A stretch of DNA of 34,058 nucleotides from Candidatus Helarchaeota archaeon. Lineage in GTDB: Archaea > Asgardarchaeota > Lokiarchaeia > Helarchaeales > HEL-GB-A. Made by a program: the position numbers and the translations under genes. The stretch covers positions 1 through 34,058 of the forward strand of contig JAEOSY010000184.1 in NCBI GenBank assembly GCA_016840125.1, read 5' to 3'. Positions 16,976 through 25,457 of this stretch are shown here, piece by piece. Position 1 is the first letter of the stretch. The number at the start of each line of letters is the position of its first letter. The notes beneath the pieces were generated by a model. That model made no database searches, was not told the DNA's origin, and saw only the letters and a program-made list of their open reading frames with translations.

Positions 16976-18550
16976 ATGCTTGAATCATTTTGGTGGTGGA
17001 CAGACGAACAGAAAGCCTTTGCTAAGGATGTCGATGATTTTGTCGACAATCACATCCAACAATCTGAGGAAGCCTTTTGGGAAAAACGATTCCCATGGGA
17101 TGTCATGGAAAAAGTTGGTGAAAAAGGCTATATGGGTGCAGGTGTACCAAAAGAATACGGTGGATTAGATTTAGGAGCTATAGGTTCATGTATTGTTGCT
17201 GAAGGGCTCGGACGGTTGTACGCAGTGGGTCATGTATTCGTTGTTTCGATGTTAGGAGGTCTGCATCAGCTGCTCATATTCGGGACTGATTCGCAGAAGG
17301 AGAAATATCTCCGGCAAATCTCCGCAGGAAAAGTGCTTGGGGCTGTTTGTATTACTGAACCCTTCGCGGGATCAGATGCCGCAAACGTTTTCACGACGGC
17401 AACAAAGGATGGCGATAAATGGATTTTAAATGGGAAAAAACGAATGATTACAGCGGCAGCTGCAGCAGGGCGTTATTTTGTTTATGTGAAAACCAGTGAT
17501 GATCCTGATGACCGTCGACAATACCGGCATATAACTGCTTTCGTTGTCGATCGAGGTGTGAAAGGGTTTTCGCTTGAAAAAATCAATGCCCTGATCGGAT
17601 TTGATAATGTCCCAAATGGCTACATCGATTTTGAAAACGTTGAAATTTCAGACGAACAACGTGTTGGTGGCGTCGGTCAAGGCTGGCAAGTCATGATGAG
17701 CGGTCTGAATTTTGAGCGCCTCATTGGGGCTGCGGTTGTCGGTGGCGGCTTAGCAGACATCTTAAAATTGGTAAGCCATTACATGGAACGCCGAGTACAA
17801 TTCAAACAACAGGTAAAACGATTCACTAACTTACAATTTGATTTTGCTGACCTAGTAACTCGGTACAATATTGCCCGCCTTATTACGTATCACTCCGCAT
17901 ATCTCTTGGATCACACGAAAGATCTAAAATTGACCGAGATGGAAACGGGGACATGGGCCTCGATCGCGAAACTCTATAATACAATAGCTGCGCGGGACTG
18001 TGGATTACAAGCGGTCCAAATAACGGCCGGTGATGGGTTGACCCGCTTCTATCCTATTGAACGCTTAGTGCGTGAATCGAAAATAGGAGAAATCGTTGCT
18101 GGGACAACGGAAGTTCAGAAGATGATTATCTATCGAATGACCTTACAAAAGCGGGGATTCTTAGACCTCAAACACCACTTTAAAATACACCCCGAACTTG
18201 GAGTACCCATTATCACTAAGGAGCCCAGTCCTTGGCAAGGCAAAGATATCAATAAAGAAAATATCTTGAAAATTTTAGCGGAAGACTACAAGACCAATCC
18301 CGGATTATACATGACACCTGATGATCTCAAAAGTACCATTAAAGGGAGCCGAAAGAAAATTGTCGAGACGGTTCTCGAGTTAGAACAAGATGGGTTAATA
18401 GTTACATTAAAACATCCCAAGTCTCAAAAATTACTACTCGCGAAAGCAAATTATCAAGGACTAAGAAAAGCATACCCGAAAGAATTCTACCGCTGGTTCC
18501 CCGATTGGGTCAAAGAAGACGAATTCATGATGGAAATGACCAAATTTTAA
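16976..18550 (+). CDS. Acyl-CoA dehydrogenase with C-terminal winged-helix-like extension
   Basis: Residues 1-395 form a normal FAD acyl-CoA dehydrogenase, which introduces a 2,3 double bond into acyl-CoA. CITEPFAGSDA (125-135) is the middle-domain signature. The catalytic Glu of medium-chain enzymes is absent (A375 in IVAGTTEVQ), but E247 in NFERLIGA aligns with the base used by isovaleryl-CoA dehydrogenase, so the enzyme should be active. Unusually, about 125 residues follow. Residues about 425-490 (ILKILAEDYKTNPGLYMTP, then a recognition-helix-like KKIVETVLELEQDGLIVTL) look like a winged helix. A strong AGGAG ribosome binding site and a palindrome-flanked TATA box precede the ATG, and a T-rich tract follows the stop. 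Substrate chain type is inferred only loosely as branched or long. Confidence 0.93.
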   Translation: MLESFWWWTDEQKAFAKDVDDFVDNHIQQSEEAFWEKRFPWDVMEKVGEKGYMGAGVPKEYGGLDLGAIGSCIVAEGLGRLYAVGHVFVVSMLGGLHQLLIFGTDSQKEKYLRQISAGKVLGAVCITEPFAGSDAANVFTTATKDGDKWILNGKKRMITAAAAAGRYFVYVKTSDDPDDRRQYRHITAFVVDRGVKGFSLEKINALIGFDNVPNGYIDFENVEISDEQRVGGVGQGWQVMMSGLNFERLIGAAVVGGGLADILKLVSHYMERRVQFKQQVKRFTNLQFDFADLVTRYNIARLITYHSAYLLDHTKDLKLTEMETGTWASIAKLYNTIAARDCGLQAVQITAGDGLTRFYPIERLVRESKIGEIVAGTTEVQKMIIYRMTLQKRGFLDLKHHFKIHPELGVPIITKEPSPWQGKDINKENILKILAEDYKTNPGLYMTPDDLKSTIKGSRKKIVETVLELEQDGLIVTLKHPKSQKLLLAKANYQGLRKAYPKEFYRWFPDWVKEDEFMMEMTKF

Positions 18551-18556
18551 CCATCT

Positions 18557-18576
18557 TTTCTTTTTTTTTACTTTTT
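18557..18576 (+). terminator. T-rich terminator after the acyl-CoA dehydrogenase gene
   Basis: Consecutive T-runs (TTTTCTTTTTTTTACTTTTT) directly follow the stop codon at 18550, a typical archaeal intrinsic terminator. The oppositely oriented membrane protein gene ends at 18577. Confidence 0.55.
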
Positions 18577-19260
18577 CTACTGCTCTACGGAGCGCGAAAA
18601 TCCAAAATACAAAATGACTAGACTGATTATATGTAAGATCGGCCCAAGAAATTCATAAATAACTGGATCCATGAATGCCAAGATTGTAGCTTGGGCATTT
18701 GGAATAGCAAATACTACGCCTAATTCAAACAAAATCATCCCCACTGCGATAAGCAGCGAATTTTTTCGAACTTCCCCTGAAGAAGTTGCTGCTAAATAGA
18801 AATACATGACTGGAAATCCTAAAACTACCGGAAGGAAAAACGGTACTTGATATAGAAATAGATTTTCCTGAACAAAATAATTCACTATGGATAAAGTCAG
18901 CAATATTATCGTTAAAGCGGAGAATATATACTTTGTTTTGATAATATACCGTTCAAGGACGAAATACAGGATGCAAATCCCTGAATACGAAAAGAGATTA
19001 TAGCCTAGCTGTAACCAAAGCTTCGTTGGTTCATTGATCAAATACTGATCTACCCCATCATATAAATAGACATATACAAGCAACGACACACAAATTCGGG
19101 CTATTAAAGATAAAAAGAGAAACAATGCAACTCCTAATTTATATGGTGTCTTATCTTTTCTATGGATTAAATAAATTCCCAAAGAAGTTAACCCAAGAAC
19201 CACCACCACGATTATCCATAAAATTATTTCAATTATCCAAAATTCATGTGCCACACTCAT
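18577..19260 (-). CDS. Seven-TM membrane protein of unknown function
   Basis: The 227-residue protein shows about seven hydrophobic segments spread over the whole length, beginning at about residue 8. It has short charged loops (IHRKDKTPYK, ERYIIKTK) and no catalytic motif I recognise. The layout resembles 7TM sensor or receptor-like membrane modules that are abundant in Asgard genomes, but no signalling domain is attached. It is transcribed opposite to the acyl-CoA dehydrogenase and divergently from the FRG-domain gene, about 120 bases away. Confidence 0.8.
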   Translation of the reverse strand: MSVAHEFWIIEIILWIIVVVVLGLTSLGIYLIHRKDKTPYKLGVALFLFLSLIARICVSLLVYVYLYDGVDQYLINEPTKLWLQLGYNLFSYSGICILYFVLERYIIKTKYIFSALTIILLTLSIVNYFVQENLFLYQVPFFLPVVLGFPVMYFYLAATSSGEVRKNSLLIAVGMILFELGVVFAIPNAQATILAFMDPVIYEFLGPILHIISLVILYFGFSRSVEQ

Positions 19261-19380
19261 TCACCCTTTTAAATTACTCTGGAAATAAAACTAACTGACT
19301 ACTTTTAGTATGGATTAAGAATAAAAAGCTGTTGAAATAAATTACAATTCAATAAATAGAAAAAAAAAACGTGAGAGAAA

Positions 19381-20217
19381 ATGAACGAAATCCGTGTGAA
19401 TAGTTGGAATGAATTGCACGATATTTTATTCAAAGATTGGTATAAGGAAAAGATCGGGCGCTATAGAGCACCTCAAGCTTTCCGAGGGCTCTCAGATAGT
19501 AATTATAAACTCAAAACAACCCTAATGCGATTACATGGCCCCTACACTAAGTTAGAATCCCATCTTTTAGTAAACTTCCGAAGGTACTCTGGCTTAGAAA
19601 CAGTGCATTTTGACTCTTTGTGGCACTGGATGTCTATTGGGCAGCATCATGGCCTGCCATCACGACTATTGGATTGGACCTATTCTCCTCTAGTGGCTAT
19701 GCACTTTGCTACAGCAAATATAGAGAAATTCAACGTAGATGGTGTCATTTGGGTTGTTGATTTCTCGAAAACCTATGATTTACTCCCCCAGGATCTTAAG
19801 GAAGCCGCAGAATCGATTAGTTCGCCTATTTTCCCCATTGAAATCCTTGATGACGTGATTACTGGCGATACCCAATCGTTAAAAAATGTGAGGGCGGCAT
19901 TGAAAAAGTTAAAGTCGATGGGAAAGGAGGCGTTCGTGGTGTTTCTGGAGCCCCCGTCAATGGATGATCGGATCCAGAATCAATTTGCCCTCTTTTCTTT
20001 TATGTCCGATCCAACTATATGTTTAGATGATTGGCTTCTCAAGCAGGATATTCCTGGTTTATGGCGAAAAATCATCATCCCTGCAGAACTCAAAGGAGAA
20101 ATTCGGGATAAATTAGATCAATCCAATATTTCAGAACGGATATTATTCCCCGGACTTGATGGCGTTAGCAAGTGGCTCGCTCGTCATTATGGGACAATCA
20201 AAAAGCCTTCTAAATAA
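19381..20217 (+). CDS. FRG-domain protein
   Basis: The 278-residue protein carries an FRG domain: AFRGLSDSNYKLKTTLMR (33-50, with the F-R-G triad at 34-36) and the strongly conserved QHHGLPSRLLDWTYSPLVA (88-106). The family is widespread, sporadic and often found on mobile or defence-rich DNA; its biochemical role is unsettled. The C-terminal part (about 185-278) is unassigned. No membrane segment is seen. GTGAGAG precedes the ATG. Its 3' end overlaps that of the oppositely oriented DUF2716-like gene by 8 bases. Confidence 0.9.
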   Translation: MNEIRVNSWNELHDILFKDWYKEKIGRYRAPQAFRGLSDSNYKLKTTLMRLHGPYTKLESHLLVNFRRYSGLETVHFDSLWHWMSIGQHHGLPSRLLDWTYSPLVAMHFATANIEKFNVDGVIWVVDFSKTYDLLPQDLKEAAESISSPIFPIEILDDVITGDTQSLKNVRAALKKLKSMGKEAFVVFLEPPSMDDRIQNQFALFSFMSDPTICLDDWLLKQDIPGLWRKIIIPAELKGEIRDKLDQSNISERILFPGLDGVSKWLARHYGTIKKPSK

Positions 20218-20761
20218 CTGAACTTTTCTTTAATAATCCTGGTAACTCATCATTTTTGAACTGCATATGTCCCCCAAACAAACAGATCGTTCGCGCCCAT
20301 GGATGTATAAATAATCCGTTTTTTAGATTTTTCGAGATGAAAGCTCGGTATTCCCCATCAGGATAGGGGATAACAACCCACTCACCTTCCTCCTCCATCT
20401 CAGCGGGTTTGAGGGTAAACCATTGATGATAGGGATCTAATACATACCATATTTCACCGAATTCATACTGCTGCATGCGTCTTTTGAACTTTTCATAAAA
20501 CTCATCGAGTAATGGAATACACTTTTTACGCTCAGGTAGCTGGTAAGTCGTGGATGGGGTTCTTGGGGTCATACAGGGGTTCTTCTTCCCCCCAACATTC
20601 ACAAATTTAATCTCTTTAAAAAATTTGCGAGAAATTTGTTTCATTTCATTATCCTTCATTGAGGGCGCGTTCCATCCTGAGGGTAATTCCTTGCAGATAT
20701 TCCCCTTACTATCCACCCAATTTTGAGGATTACCTCTCCAGCTCTGAATGTTGACTTTCAT
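20210..20761 (-). CDS. DUF2716-like protein
   Basis: The 183-residue soluble protein matches the pattern I recall for DUF2716: aromatic-rich WYVLDPYHQWFTLKP (about 105-119), then VVIPYPDGEYRAF and HPWARTICLFG near the C-terminus. No function is known for the family. It is the last gene of a leftward operon: the CocE-type hydrolase gene ends 6 bases upstream of its start. The family name comes from memory of the conserved blocks and is moderately certain. Confidence 0.7.
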   Translation of the reverse strand: MKVNIQSWRGNPQNWVDSKGNICKELPSGWNAPSMKDNEMKQISRKFFKEIKFVNVGGKKNPCMTPRTPSTTYQLPERKKCIPLLDEFYEKFKRRMQQYEFGEIWYVLDPYHQWFTLKPAEMEEEGEWVVIPYPDGEYRAFISKNLKNGLFIHPWARTICLFGGHMQFKNDELPGLLKKSSVI

Positions 20762-20767
20762 ATCGCT

Positions 20768-22603
20768 TCATTTTTTCTGATTAATTATTGGAAGTTCGAT
20801 AGATGATGCATGAACTTTATTCCGTTCAACTGTAATTGTCGGCGTCCCTTCTTCGGGGTATCTCGCAAATGTATCTTTATCCGCACCACCAATACATATT
20901 CGCATTCGATATCCCCTCCGCAGTACAATGGAGGTTGGATATAGCGCAAATTTAAGTTCAGTAAGTTCTCCAGGAACCATTGCTTCCATATCTTGTCTTT
21001 TATAGGAATGGTATGGGATTATCATTTTATATGGGGGCGCCTCTGTAGAAAGTTTTCGATGTATTAGACGGATTTGTCCATCAGTTACCCAGTGAATCTT
21101 TCCTTTTTCATCGAGAAATTCGAAGTGAATGATAACCATGCCGTCCTCATGGGTTGACTTCAAGGATAAGTTTACAATAGGGTGGCCCGTTATTTCTATG
21201 TCTTGCTCAAGTGGATCGCTTGTATAGCACAATAATTTTTGGTCTGCTTTCTCTCGTTCGGGATAGTTGATTGGCAGACTTAAAAGAGTATACCACCGAT
21301 TCCGTATTCCTGTAGTGGATTCGTAATCAATTGTATAGTCATCCGAGCCTGCTTCCTCTTGAGGCTGTATCTGCGACAAGTATTTATCCTTATCCAAATA
21401 CCATGATACCATTTTTTGATTTGCTGGTGGCCAAATTTTGGTTTTTTTCCATTTTTCCTCCCCCATCGTATAATAGTAAAGCACTTTTTTAGAACCAAAT
21501 TTTTGGCTTAAACAATCGCGGTAAAACTTAACCCAGGCGCTGACTTGATCGGCTTTATGGGGATCTGCCGCTTTCTTGTGGTGATGGTAGGGATTGGCAC
21601 GGAATTTATCTCTATGGCAGCCATCAGTAATGACCGCCTTTTGAGGATTACTGAAGTTCAGAAATCGGAGAATTACCGCATCAGCGGTTGTCGAATCTTG
21701 CCAAGATCCGAAGGTGTACATTGGCACCCCTCCATTTTCGATCATTTGCTTCTTCGAAAATGTGCTAAGTTTATCGATAGTGTCGCCTTCTTCATTTAAG
21801 GGATCATCCCGCGTTTTTACTTTTTCAAAATAATCACCAGGATGACTGTTCAGCTCGTGAATCTTCTTAATTTCATTAAGAGTCTCTTCCCATCCTTCAG
21901 ATTCTACAGGTAATACACTCCTCACAGCGATAGGTGCAATCGTGCCATACAACTTATCATATGGTTTCATTATTTTCAAATTTTTTCCTTCTGTTGTATC
22001 AAGTGCCTTGCCTAAGTTCGTCCAATGGTTGATAAATCCTTCACAATAGCAGCCTCCTGGAAAGCTTGCATGTAAATACATGTCCCACGGATTATGCTTT
22101 GTAATTGTAGATTTAATTGCTGGATGGTTCAGCACCGCCGTTAATTCTGAGGTTACGCCAGAGTAGGAATTCCCATAGGTTACTACATTTCCATCTGACC
22201 AAGGTTGTGAAATGATCCAAGTCGCGAGCTCTGCCCCATCTTTAATTTCTTCAGCTGAAAATGGATAGGGGCGAGTGCCATAAGACGCGCCAGTACCTCG
22301 AACATCCACCCACGCAACTGCTAATCCGTGTCTGGTAAAGTTCTTAACAACCCATGGTTTACGAGGCGGCTTCATTAGCCATTTAATCGGCCATTTAAAT
22401 TTATATGATCTCCAATATCGAGTTTGCACAAGCACGGTCGAAACCTTCTCACCATCTTCTAAACCTTTAGGCAAATATACATCCATGGCGAGTTTTACTC
22501 CATCTCTCACGGTAATATAGACCGGGTTTATGCTATAACCCTTATACTTGGGATTTCTTACAGATTCATCGTCATATTCAAACGGGTAGTTTTCATCCAT
22601 CAA
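20768..22603 (-). CDS. CocE/NonD (peptidase S15) family hydrolase
   Basis: The 611-residue protein has an alpha/beta-hydrolase domain (about 20-380) and a C-terminal jelly-roll X-Pro dipeptidyl-peptidase-type domain (about 420-605). DVRGTGASYG (100-109) and YGNSYSG (143-149, nucleophile S146) are family blocks. Asp in WQDSTTADAV and His in DGCHRDKF are plausible triad partners. Members hydrolyse esters or amides (cocaine esterase, X-Pro peptidase, glutaryl-7-ACA acylase); the substrate is unknown. No signal peptide is seen. It starts 7 bases after the stop of the saccharopine-dehydrogenase-like gene and ends 6 bases before the DUF2716-like gene, so three genes form one operon. Confidence 0.92.
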   Translation of the reverse strand: MMDENYPFEYDDESVRNPKYKGYSINPVYITVRDGVKLAMDVYLPKGLEDGEKVSTVLVQTRYWRSYKFKWPIKWLMKPPRKPWVVKNFTRHGLAVAWVDVRGTGASYGTRPYPFSAEEIKDGAELATWIISQPWSDGNVVTYGNSYSGVTSELTAVLNHPAIKSTITKHNPWDMYLHASFPGGCYCEGFINHWTNLGKALDTTEGKNLKIMKPYDKLYGTIAPIAVRSVLPVESEGWEETLNEIKKIHELNSHPGDYFEKVKTRDDPLNEEGDTIDKLSTFSKKQMIENGGVPMYTFGSWQDSTTADAVILRFLNFSNPQKAVITDGCHRDKFRANPYHHHKKAADPHKADQVSAWVKFYRDCLSQKFGSKKVLYYYTMGEEKWKKTKIWPPANQKMVSWYLDKDKYLSQIQPQEEAGSDDYTIDYESTTGIRNRWYTLLSLPINYPEREKADQKLLCYTSDPLEQDIEITGHPIVNLSLKSTHEDGMVIIHFEFLDEKGKIHWVTDGQIRLIHRKLSTEAPPYKMIIPYHSYKRQDMEAMVPGELTELKFALYPTSIVLRRGYRMRICIGGADKDTFARYPEEGTPTITVERNKVHASSIELPIINQKK

Positions 22604-22610
22604 AAATCAC

Positions 22611-23735
22611 CTACACTGGTATTTTTTTGAGATACTCTACGCCCTCACTAAATTTAATATTCCGCTTAGCGAGTTCTTTTACGAATTTATCAACATTTAA
22701 ATCCGGGCACCCTTCTGGAGGATATACTCCAGGTGTGGATATCTCTCCATTAATCATCATCTGTGTTGCCACGGAAGTAGGGGTTGCTGTTTTTGGACCT
22801 TCGGGACCACTTATCCCATAAACCAAGCGAATATCCTTTCTTTTTTGCTTTCCAATGACTTCAACTCGGTTTGCTGCCAAAACAACCCGTTCCTCAACAT
22901 TACCTGCAAATAAAGGCATGATATCAAGGACTAACTTGCAAATAACTTTCAGAACAAATACGTGTTTTAAGGGGAAAGTTAGTTGTTTGTCGATCGCCCG
23001 TGTTATATCAATATCCGACTCAGGCCTCACGCCTCCTTTACAGATAACCTCATCAGTATCAATGTATCGAGGGATGCTAACAGGTTCTGGATGGCCCGTA
23101 TAATACAACGCTACTCGCCCTGCGGGGTCTGGGAAATGAACAATTTCTCTCCCCGTCAAAGCTTGGACCCATTGCTTCTTTCCATCTAAATAAGCTGGTA
23201 CCTTCCCCATCGCAATATGGGTCCAATGCATCAGCTGTCCAAGCCCAATTGTCTCGCCAGTATCTACGAACCAGAGCACACGGATCGAACCCACTTTATC
23301 AAGCTTACTTGCGCCAATTCTTGCCATGGTGTTCGTAATCCCAGGTGAAGACCCAAACCCGGTACGGAAAACTAATTCTTCTCGTTCAACCTGTTTGTGC
23401 ATATTCAATATTATTTCCGTTGCATCATGATCGTCGCAAATATCAACATAGTTAATCCCTGCTGAAATGGCGGCTCGTGGAATCCAATCCAGAAATTCGA
23501 AGTATGGTCCGATATTATTCACAACTACTTTATGATCTTTTAACACCTCTACCAATGTATCAAACTCTCGGACATCTAACCCCTTAAATGAAGCCCGACT
23601 TCCTAATTCATTCGCAAATTGCTGTCCGACAACTTCATTTACATCGGCGATAGTGACATCAAATCCACTCTTCACTAAATCCATGGCCATGAATTGCCCC
23701 ATCTTACCACAGCCACCTAAAATAATAATACTCAT
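22611..23735 (-). CDS. Saccharopine-dehydrogenase-like NAD(P)-binding oxidoreductase
   Basis: The 374-residue protein begins with a Rossmann fold: IIILGGCGKMGQFMAMDLV has the dinucleotide-binding glycine pattern at residues 7-13, and ADVNE ends the second strand. VVNNIGPYFEF and GINYVDICDD are typical of saccharopine dehydrogenase NAD(P)-binding domains. Homologues act on amino-acid-like imines or on lipids, and many archaeal members are uncharacterised. It is the first gene of a three-gene operon with a CocE-type hydrolase and a DUF2716-like gene, so a degradative or salvage pathway of small molecules is possible. No membrane segment is seen. Confidence 0.88.
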   Translation of the reverse strand: MSIIILGGCGKMGQFMAMDLVKSGFDVTIADVNEVVGQQFANELGSRASFKGLDVREFDTLVEVLKDHKVVVNNIGPYFEFLDWIPRAAISAGINYVDICDDHDATEIILNMHKQVEREELVFRTGFGSSPGITNTMARIGASKLDKVGSIRVLWFVDTGETIGLGQLMHWTHIAMGKVPAYLDGKKQWVQALTGREIVHFPDPAGRVALYYTGHPEPVSIPRYIDTDEVICKGGVRPESDIDITRAIDKQLTFPLKHVFVLKVICKLVLDIMPLFAGNVEERVVLAANRVEVIGKQKRKDIRLVYGISGPEGPKTATPTSVATQMMINGEISTPGVYPPEGCPDLNVDKFVKELAKRNIKFSEGVEYLKKIPV

Positions 23736-23814
23736 CTAATTTCCTCCACTTGATAATCATGTCTCATAATATTTGAGTGCAAATTGAGATTTATGAACAT
23801 TTGTATGGGCTGCT

Positions 23815-23837
23815 TTGAAAAAAAAGGAAAAAAGGCA
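23815..23837 (-). terminator. T-rich terminator after the SBBP propeller gene
   Basis: Read leftward, the sequence just after the stop of the propeller gene is two T-runs (GCCTTTTTTCCTTTTTTTTC), a typical archaeal intrinsic terminator. Confidence 0.55.
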
Positions 23838-25343
23838 TTATTTACGCCGCTTAATGATATAGATTAACACTGCCATGATGGCTACTATTGCTAAGAGAAT
23901 ATAAATCAGAAGATCTAATGGAATCGGAAATGCTCCAGGGTAATCCGCAGGGTCCCTTGGATCGGTCCCCGCCCCGACTTCGTCGCCATCTGAATAACCA
24001 TCGTCATCCGAGTCAGGATCGCTTGGATCTGTGCCATGGATGTAAGTTTCGTGATCCACCGTCAGCCCATCGCCATCTGCATCAAGTCCGTACTTCACGA
24101 GATATGCATCAATTTGGTTACTCGGACCCGTATATACAGTTCCCGTAAGGTAAAGATTACCATGGTTGTCAATTGCAATATACCTCCCAGATTCGTAGGC
24201 TGGATTCCCAAAAGTGATGTTCCATTGGCGGTCCAGTGTGGAATTATATTTACTGATCACAGCATTATAGTTTGATTCACTAGTGTTCCAAGAAGATCCG
24301 GTCAGATAGAAATTTGAGGCGTTATCTCTTGTTAAGCCCCAGCCAAAATCGCCGCTGCTACCACGCCAAGCTTCCCATCCAAGAGTGGTGCCCGTTGTTT
24401 TATCCATCTCAACTATAGCAAAATCAGTGCCGCTTGTAGCACTATACCACCAAGTATCTCCGCCTACAAAAACTGAGCTCCCTTGTATGACTAAATCGCG
24501 CCCTCGATCTAAATTGGATGATCCCCAAGTTGCATTCCATTGCAAAGAACCACTTGAATTCCATTTTGCCAACATTAGATCTTCCTGACCATTGCCCCAG
24601 CTTTCAGTCTTTCCAGCGACAAATACTTCACCATTTGTGTCAATGGCAATTCTCCTTCCCTCTTCATCCTGAGATCCATTAATCTCACCATACCATTGCC
24701 ATGCTAAAGAGGAGTTAAACTTCTCAATAAAGAGGTCATTCCCATCTGACAAAGTACCTCTTTTTCCCGTGATATAGATTGAATCATTGTCATCAACTTC
24801 AATACCGTAACCAGTATCGTTATATACATCACCTCGATGAATCTGCGTATCCAGCTGCCCATTGGGAAGATATTTGATTAAAAGGGCGTCATGACTCACT
24901 CCGCCGATCGAACCATCGCTTGTATATCCAGTTAAATAACAGTTTCCCGCACTATCGACTGCAACATCATAACCCACGTCCTCATTACCAAGATAATCAT
25001 AAGTTACATTCCAGAGGAGGCCTCCCGACCAGTTGTACTTTGCTATAAACGCATCGGACTTTGGTTGTAGGCTTATATTCGTATCTCCTGTAATGTACAC
25101 ATTACCTGCATTATCCACTGTTATTCCCTCACCATTTTCATAGGAAGGACTCCCCCACGTACGATTCCACTCTTGTAAATATTCTGGAGCTACATCGCTA
25201 CTGTGAAGAGTAGCTGGTTGATCTAAGGGACCAATGGAAAAAAAACTGAGGCTAATCCAGGCGTATGTCATTGGACAGATCAGAAGCAGCGAGATAATTA
25301 TAAACCCTAACTTTTTTCTTGAACTAATTTTTGTTACATGCAT
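23838..25343 (-). CDS. Secreted seven-bladed SBBP beta-propeller, C-terminally membrane-anchored
   Basis: The 501-residue protein starts with a basic N-terminus and a hydrophobic signal segment (about 12-35). I count seven repeats of the SBBP type (GxxIxVDxxGNxYxTGxT, for example [16 protein letters not shown]), as in a seven-bladed propeller. A calcium-binding Asp-rich stretch follows ([10 protein letters not shown] and [12 protein letters not shown], about 413-460), like thrombospondin type 3 repeats. A hydrophobic helix and the basic tail KRRK end the protein, an archaeal surface anchor layout. Many N-x-S/T sequons would allow N-glycosylation. It therefore probably sits on the outer cell surface and binds a partner or polymer. 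AAAGGATTGG precedes the ATG. Its ligand is unknown. Confidence 0.9.
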   Translation of the reverse strand: MHVTKISSRKKLGFIIISLLLICPMTYAWISLSFFSIGPLDQPATLHSSDVAPEYLQEWNRTWGSPSYENGEGITVDNAGNVYITGDTNISLQPKSDAFIAKYNWSGGLLWNVTYDYLGNEDVGYDVAVDSAGNCYLTGYTSDGSIGGVSHDALLIKYLPNGQLDTQIHRGDVYNDTGYGIEVDDNDSIYITGKRGTLSDGNDLFIEKFNSSLAWQWYGEINGSQDEEGRRIAIDTNGEVFVAGKTESWGNGQEDLMLAKWNSSGSLQWNATWGSSNLDRGRDLVIQGSSVFVGGDTWWYSATSGTDFAIVEMDKTTGTTLGWEAWRGSSGDFGWGLTRDNASNFYLTGSSWNTSESNYNAVISKYNSTLDRQWNITFGNPAYESGRYIAIDNHGNLYLTGTVYTGPSNQIDAYLVKYGLDADGDGLTVDHETYIHGTDPSDPDSDDDGYSDGDEVGAGTDPRDPADYPGAFPIPLDLLIYILLAIVAIMAVLIYIIKRRK

Positions 25344-25457
25344 CTTTTAATCCAATCCTTTAAATTGTCGAGTGTCTTGTAATTTTCCTTCATTGAAAAA
25401 TCATATTATGTGATTCAAATTATAGGATGGATTGCTAAAAAATATTCCTACGGCAAT

